From Anoplolepis gracilipes (taxonomy: Eukaryota > Arthropoda > Insecta > Hymenoptera > Formicidae): a stretch of DNA of 64,000 nt. The position numbers and the translations under genes were made by a program. A model generated the notes under the pieces. That model did not search any database. It worked only from the letters and a program-made list of their open reading frames with translations, and was not told where the DNA came from. Shown here piece by piece: positions 40,033-50,055 of the stretch; the first letter of the stretch is position 1; each line of letters opens with the position of its first letter. The stretch is from positions 3,175,001-3,239,000 of the forward strand of contig NC_132981.1 in the NCBI RefSeq assembly GCF_047496725.1, read 5' to 3'.

Positions 40033-41124
40033 TAAGGGTGTCTACTCAAATCTTGTAAAAAATTCCCTGATTTTCCAAGTATTTTTGTTCAAAATTCCAA
40101 GTAAAAAGAATATTTTTAAGACTTTTTAATACAACTTTCTCTAAAATAAATTTTTTTATTACATACATTTTCTAATGATTTTCATTCATACGAAGGAAAA
40201 ACACGGAGTCTCTTAGGTTTCATTGCTAGATTTATAAATGTATGTATTTATAAAAAAAGTGAATAACTTTTATAAGAGAATTTTACATTTATATAAAATT
40301 TTCATTCTTTATCATTAAAAGTTACAAAGAGTATGTACTTCATATTCAATATTATGTTAAGACATTAAATATAAAATATATACAGGGTATCCGGTAATTG
40401 GTGAAAACCTTGCTAATGGCAGATTCATGAGATCATTTGGAAACGATTTTTTCTCAGCGAAAATGTCGAGGCATCAATAATTTCCGAGTTATAAGCGGTT
40501 GAAAAAAAGGCGCTTTTCGCAAACTAAACTTTTTAAAGTTAAAAAATTACCGAAACTACATTCTTCAGTTAATTTCAGATAGAGTTTTTACTGTAATAGA
40601 ATTTTAATTTAAGATTTAATTACAAAGATATATATAATGATAAAATTGGAAACTTGCAAAAAATAATAATGTCTCTTGATATTTTCGTTGAGAAAAAATC
40701 GACTCCAAATAATCTCAAGAATTTGCCATTAACATGTTTTTCACTAATTACCGGACACCCTATATATAAAATCGTCAACAAACAAAGCAAGACGCAGTAA
40801 ACTTGACATCTCAATTTGTCTCTATTTTTTTGTTTAATAGTCAAAACTATTTGTTTAATTTTATCAAGAACTCTAGAAAAATACTTTATTAAAAATTAAG
40901 CTTAAAATTCTCAACAATTAAAGAGTTTCCATGAAGTGAAACGCCAGTTTCACACACATGGCTGACTGTTTACAAGATGACAAACAAAATGATCAAAAAC
41001 TGAATTTTCGAAAAAATTCCCTGAATTCCAATAAAATTCCGTGAGATTTCTCTGATTTTTCCAGATACAAAAGAAATCTCTGAATATTTCCGGTTTTTCA
41101 TGTTTTTTCAAAATAGACACCCTG
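40033..41124. mobile_element. Non-autonomous inverted-repeat DNA element (outer of a nested pair)
   Basis: The left end begins AGGGTGTCTACTCAAA and the right end is the inverse, AGGGTGTCTATTTTGAAA read on the minus strand. Both are followed inward by AATTCCCTGATTTTTCC-type sequence. No transposase is present. It sits inside the second duplication unit and contains another element at 40381-40764. A stray inverted end (AGTAGACATCCTGT) just outside at 41129-41142 suggests an older or partial copy. Confidence 0.65.
40381..40764. mobile_element. MITE with ~100-bp terminal inverted repeats (inner of nested pair)
   Basis: The left end, TACAGGGTATCCGGTAATTG, is matched on the minus strand of the right end by TATAGGGTGTCCGGTAATTA. 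Similarity continues inward for about 100 bp (GTGAAAA, TAATGGCA, TTCNTGAGATNATTTGGA, CGATTTTTTCTCA). The interior is AT-rich and non-coding. Flanking TATA/TA suggests a TA target-site duplication. It interrupts the element at 40033-41124 and is therefore younger. Confidence 0.8.
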
Positions 41125-41141
41125 TTCCAGTAGACATCCTG

Positions 41142-41142
<1 letters not shown>

Positions 41143-41174
<32 letters not shown>

Positions 41175-41206
41175 ATAGTAGTGTTATATATATATATATA
41201 TATATA
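41143..41206. repeat. Paired (AT)n tracts
   Basis: Two AT runs separated by TTTAATAGTAGTGT. Confidence 0.93.
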
Positions 41207-41560
41207 TTATATAGACTTTTATGCTTCTTCCATAGAGTCTTCCAAAAATAGTGATCGTGAACTTACCTGACTCCTTTAAATGGAGAGATATCCGCTATGT
41301 GTGCATTCCAACGGAAATTGCGATTTTAATAGACCCAACTGTAACAAATATAACATTTATTAAGATTATTATAGTACGGAAACCTATATGGAGAACGTGT
41401 TAACAAATAAATCGCAAAATGTATTTTTGGATGTATCTTTTTCAAGAAGACGTATCTTTTTCGTAAAATTTTATCATTCCTGTGTGAGGTGCTGCTTTTA
41501 ATGCTATTAAAAGCGTTGAATTTAATAAAATTTTAAGAGCTTTCGTGTACGTAGAGTTCT

Positions 41561-42363
41561 ACGGTTCTTTCATAATTTTTCCATAATTCTTCCATAATTT
41601 CTCAATCAAGAAAGCATTATTTACTTTTCGCGACCAGCTCTTCAACTACTACGCACAAATGGCGCGATTTAATTGCCCGATCAATTTATCGGAATTAGAA
41701 TTAGCGGTCCCGACAGTGCGTGTCGTCGTTCTCGTTCGCAGCAATTGTGACAAAAACGATCGGGAGATTTGGCAGGCAGCAAAAAGTTTTGGAAGCATCG
41801 ATGACAAATGTCGGAAGCCACTTCGGCGCTATCGCACCTTGTTCCGTGACTGCGGCGAGATATCGCTACGCTACAATTTCTGACGATTCAAAAATGTCCA
41901 ATAAATGCGACGTAACGTGGCGAGCGACCGCGTACGAAATGGGAAAAGTTTCGCATTGTTTACACCGCCCGTTGCAAGGGCGACGCGCAAATTCCGCGAA
42001 ATCCGGCACCGCTCGATGTTGCGTTATACACGCGCGTGCACACATATACGCACGCACACACACACACGGGCCGCGACACACCGCGGCGTTATCATAACCT
42101 AGTGACGCCAAATATTGATTTTGACACGTACACGTGACGAGGCGTCGGACACTGGCGCGCTGTAAATGCGTACGTACATGTGTATAATGCGCGTGATGTG
42201 CACCGTACGTATGTGCATACATTATATACATACGCGAGTCTCCGATAGTACAGTATATGTATGCATTCGGCAGCTCGAGAACCAATGCACGTCGAATTTA
42301 GCCACTCACACACGCACCTACGCACGTTGATCCATCTCACGAGCTCTTGAGCTGCCACTTGCC

Positions 42364-42416
<53 letters not shown>

Positions 42417-42759
42417 TATACATATACCTGTAAAAGGAAACGGTATTACACTAATAATACATCGGGAGAAAGGGCTGAATTTTCGGTCTCCTTGTATTTG
42501 TACCACAATACACGAGATTTAACAAACCGATAAACTTTACTGAGAGTAGTGGCACTTTGAGATAATATCTGTTTGGTCCATCTATTCGACAAATAGGTGT
42601 ATTATTTAGAGAAGACATTACGCGATATTTGCAAATTAATATTACGCTCACAATTTCGTTCGAGTGTTAAATCCCATGCATATAGTGATAATATGATATC
42701 TCTCTCGTTATAATGTCTAATGTCAATATTAAATAAATGGCGATAAATACCAATGCAAA
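41561..42759. other. Non-coding; GC-richer patch then AT microsatellite
   Basis: 41,640-42,330 is CpG-rich with overlapping open frames and no domain. An AT run with flanking ATAC/GTAT lies at 42366-42414. Confidence 0.5.
42366..42414. repeat. (AT)n microsatellite
   Basis: About 20 AT units. Confidence 0.95.
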
Positions 42760-43250
42760 AGCGCAACTGTCTCCTCTCTCTTTCTCTCTCTCTGTCTTTC
42801 TCTTTTCTCTCCTTTTCTCTGTATGCCTGTCTCTTTTCCTTTTTACATAATATTCTGAAAAAGACAGCGTTATTTTAACAGGTTGTCTTAAATCGAATAT
42901 TTAAGTTTCTCGACAGGTATTATGCGTAGCGTAATTCGATAGCCGAGCATATTTGTTTTAAATTTGTAACAAACAGACCGAACAACGAATAACGCTATGC
43001 GTGGCAAGAATGCCGCCGAAAAGGTTAAACTCAAATGCGCATCACTTACGAAGAAGTCGTTGACGCTTGCATTTCGGGTCGATGTTTTCACAGCCGGTTA
43101 GTATACAGTTGCATGCGCCGCGTAAAAGGAGGTCATGGTACAACCAAATAGCAATAATAATACAAGAACTATAAGTCCCACACACCGCACATCCGACACT
43201 TTAAAAACTTGAAATTCAAATGGACGGTTGTGCGAGCATATGTACATGCT

Positions 43251-43265
43251 GGCGACATCTAGCGG
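43251..43265. promoter_or_regulatory. CTCF-like motif, copy 1
   Basis: GGCGACATCTAGCGG differs by one base from the GCGCCATCTAGCGG-type core bound by metazoan CTCF. It lies at the equivalent place in duplication unit 1 as the site at 43875. Confidence 0.3.
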
Positions 43266-43874
43266 TGAAAACAGAGAATGACGTGTCACTATAAAAGGTG
43301 ATATAATGTCGGTAGCATAATATAGTACGAGAAACGAAAAAATCAAGAATTTATATAAATATTTGCTAATTAATTACTTTCAAAGCTAAAATGACTAATG
43401 CTATTTACCCAAAATGTTTTTAATGATTTAATCACAATCTTGTCATATCAACAGTTAGATAGAGAGAAACAGATAAAATATACCCTCCTCCCATTGCAAA
43501 ATAAAGTATAATTATTTTTCTTTTTCTCTTTCTTCTTTTCTTTACACAACACGTTATCAGAAAGATAGCGTTTCTTGATAAAACGAGCATTCGTCGTCTA
43601 ACGTTACTATATATAAGTATGTTATTCTACGGTTAATAAAACAAATATATGCTTGAAAAGACACCATATCAAAAAGATTAAATTCAAATGTGCATCACTT
43701 ACAAAAAAATCGTTGACAAGTCAATGTTTTTATAGCCGATTATAGTTACATGTAAAGAGAGATCGTAATACAATAAAATAGCAATCATTAGATGTAAGGA
43801 ACTATCCACAGAGTCTCTGCGTCTTTTTCTGCATCAACCGTTTCCAATATTTTAACTTATATAAATGCATACTA

Positions 43875-43890
43875 ACGCCATCTGGCGTCA
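43875..43890. promoter_or_regulatory. CTCF-like / palindromic motif, copy 2
   Basis: ACGCCATCTGGCGTCA is a perfect 6-bp inverted repeat around two bases and resembles a CTCF core. It is the counterpart of 43251-43265 in unit 2. Confidence 0.25.
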
Positions 43891-44110
43891 GTATCTTAAA
43901 ACAGACATTATCTAAAGATCAGAATATGCAATTATAAATTTCTACAATATCGACTGTTGGTAATATGTCGTTGGTAACAGAACTTTGAAGATAAAAAATT
44001 GATACAAAAGTGTATTTCACTATAATTATACCTGCAAAGTTAAAATGACTAAAATATTAGTTATGTGAACAATACTTTTACTGATATAATTTACAATTTA
44101 CATGAAGAAA

Positions 44111-44900
44111 ATTATATAAAGAAAATAAATAAAAATCTTACCATGCATATTTTTCATATCAAAGTTAAAAATGACTTTATGATTATTATGTATTTTAAAA
44201 GATTCTTTTCATTGCATTATTATTGTACCAAACAATATTGACTTTTGATTTAAAAACTATGTAATAATTATCGTCATGATATAATATATATATATATATA
44301 TCATTTATACATACAGAGAATATGTCAGAACTTGACTAATAAAAGTATAATCAATAAAGAACAGAATTGTTTTTACCTATTAAAGATGATCACGATTATG
44401 CGCAACCATTTCTGCAAGATATAGGACGACTTTTTAATATTTACATTCTAGTTCGAAATACGTGGAATGAAAGTAGATGTCGTACGATGAAATCACGTAT
44501 TGAGAAATACGTTGCTCCTGCATTATATACATACGTGTACGTATATATTATATTTTTCTTTTAAAGATGCACATCAAACATTACGAGAGATACGATAATT
44601 CAATAAAAATATTAACAATTAAATGAGCAAACCATGCGAAACATTCAGTCGCAAGGGACAGCTTTATTTTTACGTCGACAACATCGTCACCTTCGTGTAC
44701 ATTTTTTCCGTTTTTTTTTTTTTTTTTTTACTTCAATGATATCTCTTGGAACATACAGACATACTGATTGTCATATGACGCGACTATATAGGCGCTCGAC
44801 GCTACGAAACTCGGAGTATGCTTACCGCTCGTACGTACAGTCGGCAGCAAAAAGTTTGCGGGGCTCGTGTCGGAAAGTCGTGTATCGAGCTGTTAAATCG
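44111..44900. other. Non-coding, AT-rich to mixed
   Basis: Holds an AT run near 44284-44300 and a T-rich run near 44710-44731. No gene recognised. Confidence 0.55.
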
Positions 44901-44913
44901 CAATATTGCGCCA

Positions 44914-45245
44914 GGGGCGTCATGAGAAAATTGTAGAGAAAAAAAAGTTGACCCGATTCGGTGTATATAGTATCCGTATTCAAGCCCGCAATGTGAAGTT
45001 ATCGCACGCCGAAAGTGATTTTTCCGGAAGCGCCGTCGTGGAGCGACGCGCGCAGACTGTACTGTGGACGCCACCGGCAGCCACGAGCGGCCGCTTGACG
45101 TACAGACAGGCTGAAAACTAGACCGCGTCGACCGTGCGCGAGGACGGAATTGACACACTCGGATCGCCGAATTACGCGTGGGGCGTCATGAGAAACTTGT
45201 AGAGTGTAAAAAACTAACACGATTTGGTGTATATATTATTCGTTT
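44914..45245. repeat. Promoter-proximal direct repeat, ~67 bp, 266-bp offset
   Basis: 44914-44980 and 45180-45245 share GGGGCGTCATGAGAAA, TTGTAGAG and CGATT(C/T)GGTGTATATA. Both copies lie upstream of the SWIB-gene ATG (45402) and include a GTGTATATA TATA-like word. Confidence 0.8.
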
Positions 45246-45401
45246 TTGCGCCTTCGTTTCCGACTTATTCGTGATTAAAGGTGCGTTCGGCGCGCGCGTA
45301 TCAGAGCACTCGCAGCAGAGACTGTATCAACGGACGCTACGGGAGTTCACAGCCGGCATAGGCTCAGTTGGCAGCAGCACGCACAGCGAGAAGCATCAAC
45401 C
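45246..45401 (+). promoter_or_regulatory. Probable promoter and 5' leader of the SWIB-domain gene
   Basis: CpG-rich sequence immediately upstream of the ATG, with several initiator-like CAGT words (for example GGCTCAGTTGG, about 40 bp upstream). No in-frame upstream ATG immediately precedes the start. The exact start of transcription cannot be read from sequence. Confidence 0.5.
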
Positions 45402-48391
45402 ATGGCCGATATCTCGAAGGACGAGCTACGCAAGGAGATCACCGGTAAGTGGTGATATCGCGCGATGTAGGCGATTCCGGCGCCGGATTATCGCGGAATC
45501 GGGCTTCTTTCTAACGTATGCGCGCGTTACGCGTGACCGCGACCACGGGAATACGGGCGAAATCGGGGTCTTTGCTCTTGCGACGTGACGTCTTTAGCGC
45601 GCACGTATGTGCCCGAGTGGCGTGCCCCACGCCGGCCATTACAACCGCGTATTAGCCGTATTTTGCCACCTACGTATCGAAGTAACGGAGTAATCGACTG
45701 TCTAAACGGCCCGTGCAATTCGCGGAGGATTTTCGGAGCAGTCACTTCGGTGCCCAGGCGAAAAGTCGGATTTTTCGTCGTTCGCTATAAAAAGATAGCT
45801 TTCTCGCCCCGTCCTCGACGGTCGTCCGTGTATGACGCGTCTCTCGAATGTGTGTGTGTGTATATATATGTGTGTATATATATATGTGTGTATGTGTGTG
45901 TGTATGTATGTATGTATGTATGTATATGTGTATGTGTGTGTGTGGTGGCGCGCGCCTATCTCGCATTCGTGTCTCATATTGCCTCCTCTTTCTCTCTCTC
46001 TCTCTCTATATCTATCTATCTCTCTCTCTCTCTCTCTCTTTCCGTCTCGTCTTTTCCATATCTCTTACTCGGTCTCGCGAGTATTTCACGACACCACATC
46101 ACGGATTTTTTTTCATCGTAGCATATAAATAATAAAAAAAAAAAGTGCGTATGCTCTCCTACGCGTATTCTCCCTCGTGAAAAATATACGCTCTTCGTCG
46201 ATCGGAACGAAGCGCGCGCGCGTTACCCTTTTCCCTCCTTTGCGCGCCTCTCGCGTATCGCCGATTGGATAGTCATTGGTTATAACCGCCACCGCACACA
46301 CGCATACGCTCATACGTACGTACGTGTGTACGTACACGCAACGCCGTGGCCGTTACCGTACTCCTCTGCTCCGAGATATTTGTCAGTTTGCTAGCTTTTC
46401 CCGCCGCGTTGTAAAGCGTTGCCTCTCGCCATTACAACCGAACGACTCGCCCGTCGCAAATTACACAGCGAGCAGTTAACGATTGTAACGAAAACGCAAC
46501 GCGCGCGCGCGCGCGCACGCTACTACTGCCGCGCGCGTATTTTTTCGTAGAGATTTTCGGCGTGAATCGACCGAACGCGCGCGCGCGCGACCTGCGTTCC
46601 CTCCGTTTCTCGCTGCCTTATCTCTCATTCGCCTTCTCTCTCTCTCTCTCTCTTCCCCCCTCTCTCTCTCTCTCTCTCTTTGTCTTTCTCTTTCGTTCTC
46701 GCTCTTCCCTACTTCCATCTTCTCGCGGTTTTCGATCTTTTCCAGAATCAATGCGCCGACCGATCGACCGCGTCACGCGGAGAAAAATCCCTCCACGTCC
46801 CGTTCCGCGCGTCGCATCGTCATCCTGTCGCATACTTCCAGATATCTTTCGGTTAGTCCGTCGCCGCCGCTCCGATCGGCGGTGACCGGCACCGCGCGCA
46901 CGACGGCCGCCATTTGCGTTCGATATTTACTAGATCCCCCGACGCGGGAAACCTTACTCACTATATCCCAGATCTTACCCATACGCGTGAGACGCGCGGA
47001 ATGAATGGCGATTCATCCATTTTTTTTTTTTTTTTTTTTTTTTTTAATGCAGATTTGTTAGAAAAAAAATTAATTTATGTATATTTATATTTTGTCATAT
47101 TTTCTCTCTCTTATTTTCCTTTACACTGTGTCTTTTGAATAATTATAGAAATTATGAATAAAATTTCTGTAGGAAAACTACTCTGACAACGAATCCGTAT
47201 TTCACTTTAATATTATTAATTCAAACAAGAATTATGCAATGTATGACATTACGTCTGATATTAGTGTTAAAAACTTTGCAGATTTTTTTAGAATTTTTTC
47301 TTGATAAACATTTTAGAAAAAGTAAAATACATTGATACACATATACTGATATATTTATTAATTTATTGTTTAGCTATCCTCAAGGATGCTGATCTTACTA
47401 CAATGTCTGCTAAAAAAGTGAGGCAACAAATCGAAGAGAAACTTGATGTTGACTTATTAGAAAGGTAAGTAACGAATAAAAAATGTGATTACGAAAATGT
47501 AAATGTTTTTATGTCATTAAAAGTCAATTTATGTTACATTATACAATATGAAAAATTAACATGTATTTATATGTATATAGAATAACAGACATAGAACAGA
47601 GACATAAGAGTGGTAGCAATTTTAATTTTTAATCAAGTTACATAATAGGATCGAAGACACTATCACATATGAAATGTATTCATTCACAGTAGAATTTTAA
47701 AGGCACATAAAGACTACTTTCTCTTATCAACCCAAGTCACTATATTCTTTCTTGTTTTTATCTTTATATATATATATGAATATACATGATTAACATAATA
47801 GTGTGTATGTGAGAACTTATAATAGAATATATCACATATTCTGTTGTATTCTCAATATAAATTAATTTAAATTGTAAATTGTACATTATTAAAATAATCT
47901 AGTGTAAAATTTACTATATAATATTTTATCTTCTTAATATTTTAAAATAATATCCCAGGTAGCACTGTTCGTTTTATAAACGTTTATAAAACGAACATGT
48001 GTTACTTGGGATTTATACTGAGATATATATTTTTTTCAAGGAAAGAATTTTTTTTTATTAAATTTATAGTTAATAATTTGTCATGTGCATGATAAAGTTT
48101 AATAAAATTATATTACTATGACAGTTTAACTTTTAATGTAGCAAGCATTTAATTAAACATATATATTATCATTGGAAATGAATAAAAAACTAAAAGCGGA
48201 CATATAATAGGCACTTGTGCACTCTAAAATAGTGCAGAAGAGAGTCTCTCACTGTCCAAGAAAAAAAGAGGATTTCTGAGTGGAACTGAAATAAATAGAT
48301 ATACGTTACCACCTCGTTCCTCCTCTGACATGCATATTTTAGTTTACAAATTATTCCTATTAAATATTAAATGTTGATGTATTAAATATTG

Positions 48392-48452
<61 letters not shown>

Positions 48453-49602
48453 ATATTTATAAATTGTGTTTTTATAGGAAAAAAGAGGTTGACGATTTAG
48501 TCATGGAATGTCTTCAAGAAAAACAAGATGGAGGAAAGAAAAAGAAAAAGGCTGCTAGCGAAGAATCTGAAGATGGTGAGGAGGAAGAGGAAGAAGGATC
48601 CGAAGAGGAGGAAGAAGAAGAAGAAAAGAAACCAGCCAAACGAAATCCTGCTAAAAAGGCTCCTAACAAACGTAAGAAGGGTTCTTCAGATGATGAAGAA
48701 AGCGCTAGTGATGATGATGCTAGTGACGAAGAATATAGCCCAAAGAAACCTAAAGTTACACCCAAAAAAAGTAAACTACTTTTGTTATATATATTATTTA
48801 ATTATATTAAATTTTATATTTTGCATCAAGATTCGATTAAAACATGTCATCTATTTTTTAGGTAAGCCTGGAAAGAAGGGAAAGAAGAAGGGAAGCGATA
48901 GCGACAGTGATGAGGACTGGGGTAAAAATAAAAAGGCTCCAGGAAGTACAGCAAAGAAGGGTGGTGGCGGTGGTAAAGGCAAGGGTGGTGGTTATACACG
49001 CGCTATCACGCTATCTCCAGAACTCGCCGCGGTCGTTGGCGCAGAACAAATGGCTCGACATGAAGTCGTGAAGAAAGTATGGAGTATCATTAAAGAAAGG
49101 AATCTTTATGTAAGTATCATCGTTTGTAATCAATTATTTTAGATAAGATTTTTTAAATATTTATTACGATATTTTTTATTTACCAATTTGATCATACATT
49201 AGAAGTCATTCATATATATATATATATATAAAATGACTTCTAATGTATGATCAAATTGGTAAATATAATATTTTTTATTCACCAATTTGATCATACATTA
49301 GAAGTCATTATTTATATATATTTATATATATATTTATATATATAAAATGACTTCTAATGTATGATCAAATTGGTGAATAAAAAATATTGTAATATATATA
49401 TATATATTCTTTATTGAATGTGTTAGATATTTACAAAAGAATCATATATTGCATATATGTAATAAAATAATTGGGATTTTTACAGGATCCTAAGAATAAA
49501 CAATTCGCAATTTGCGATGAGGAATTAATGAAGGTAATCGGAGTAAAGCGCTTCAGAACTTTTGGTATGATGAAATACCTCAAAAATCACTTTGTAGATT
49601 AA
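45402..49602 (+). CDS. DEK_C + SWIB/MDM2 domain protein, spp27/UAF30-like (complete, 5 exons)
   Basis: Coding exons are 45402-45444, 47374-47464, 48478-48770, 48862-49109 and 49486-49602. All introns are GT-AG, and the phases join into 263 aa ending in TAA. Residues about 3-58 form a DEK_C-like helical domain (MADISKDELRKEI, then KKVRQQIEEKLDVDLLERK). Residues about 60-185 are low-complexity, with lysine blocks, glutamate runs near 79-84 and 87-94, and SD/SDSDED acidic patches typical of a disordered nuclear linker. Residues 187-263 are a SWIB/MDM2 domain (LSPELAAVVGAEQMARHEVV, then IKERNLYDPKNKQF, and VKRFRTFGMMKYLKNHFVD at the C-terminus). Family knowledge: the yeast homologues Uaf30 and spp27 belong to the RNA polymerase I upstream activating factor. 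Insect copies are annotated as 'upstream activation factor subunit spp27', but their role in animals is less clear. The start is the ATG after a purine-rich leader (ATCAACCATGG). Intron 1 is 1.9 kb, and introns 2 and 4 carry hairpin repeats. The gene is convergent with CFAP206. Confidence 0.95.
45849..45944. repeat. Compound (TG)n/(TA)n/(TATG)n microsatellite in intron 1
   Basis: TG and TA blocks alternate, then TGTA units, in the first intron of the SWIB gene. Confidence 0.95.
46498..46520. repeat. (CG)n alternating tract, Z-DNA-prone
   Basis: About nine CG dinucleotides followed by CACGC, in the CpG-rich part of intron 1. A second shorter CG run is near 46577-46590. Confidence 0.85.
46637..46682. 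repeat. (CT)n tract
   Basis: Two CT runs around CCCCCC in intron 1 of the SWIB gene. Confidence 0.9.
47020..47045. repeat. Poly(T) run
   Basis: 26 T marking the abrupt change from CpG-rich to AT-rich intron 1. Confidence 0.95.
47952..48012. mobile_element. Short palindromic MITE-like hairpin in intron 2
   Basis: A 61-bp inverted repeat has outer arms ATCCCAGGTAGCAC and ATCCCAAGTAACAC (the latter on the minus strand). The inner 32-bp core (47966-47997) is a perfect palindrome centred on AACGTT. It has no coding capacity. A minimal element end pair, or a recombination-born foldback, are the alternatives. Confidence 0.6.
48391..48440. repeat. (AC)n-(AT)n microsatellite
   Basis: AC units pass into AT units just upstream of exon 3 of the SWIB gene. 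Confidence 0.95.
49165..49395. mobile_element. Four-arm double hairpin (MITE-like) in intron 4
   Basis: The arm ACCAATTTGATCATACATTA plus GAAGTCATT occurs four times in alternating orientation: about 49181-49210 (+), 49232-49260 (-), 49280-49309 (+) and 49345-49374 (-). AT-rich loops lie between arms. The outer ends, TTACGATATTTTTTATT and its inverse with TTACAATA, also pair. It is either an inverted-repeat element duplicated head to tail or one insertion inside another. Non-coding; removed with intron 4. Confidence 0.8.
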
Positions 49603-50049
49603 ATCATATTTCAATCCCGATCTCCGACAAGTTATATACATATATAACATATTCCAAGGTGCGTCTCGTGCACCTCTCCATCTTTCTCACGACACATATA
49701 TATATACATATATATATACATGAAACACAAACGTATTTCTTGCGACTTAAGACTTTAGACCATGTTTACACCATTCCGACGTATTCTCTGTCGCCCATCG
49801 TAATCATTTTGTCCCAATTGTTTATTACAATACTTGACATATTTTGATCTTATAGACATCATAGATATGACTTCCAACAAATGTTAAAAATAACGTTTTG
49901 ATAATGTCTAACAAGTATAATTGCTGTTTTCCGATAACTCTATCTAACGTTGGGACAATTATTATTATGGACGTTCAGATGATTTCGAAATGTGAATGAC
50001 ATTACAGTGGCCAATAGTCAATAAGCTGGTTTTAAGTCATCTAATTCAA

Positions 50050-50055
50050 AATAAA
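50050..50055 (+). terminator. Candidate polyadenylation signal, SWIB gene
   Basis: AATAAA about 450 bp after the stop codon, the first canonical signal downstream. A second lies at 50747-50752. Confidence 0.45.

Larger units (their letters stand above)
39116..41560. repeat. Tandem duplication of a ~750-bp unit, second copy interrupted by mobile elements
   Basis: Unit 1 is 39116-39866 and unit 2 is 39867-41560. The left parts match (39116-39275 with 39867-40030; shared AATCAACGCAGCAACGTT). The right parts match (39506-39866 with 41238-41560; shared AATTGCGATTTTAATAGACC). In unit 2 the middle is replaced by about 1.1 kb of inverted-repeat element. Copies differ at many sites, so the duplication is old. 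Both copies keep an exon-like segment on the minus strand (39542-39619 and 41267-41338). Confidence 0.8.
42760..44110. repeat. Diverged tandem duplication of a ~680-bp unit
   Basis: Unit 1 is about 42760-43455 and unit 2 about 43480-44110. Features kept in order are a CT-rich tract, a GA(A)AAGA(C/T)AGCGTT segment, AAATG(C/T)GCATCACTTAC, CGTTGAC, GATGTTTT or AATGTTTT, AGCAAT(A/C)AT, a CATCT-centred GGCG motif and TAAAATGACTAA. It is independent of the 39-41.5 kb duplication. Confidence 0.65.
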
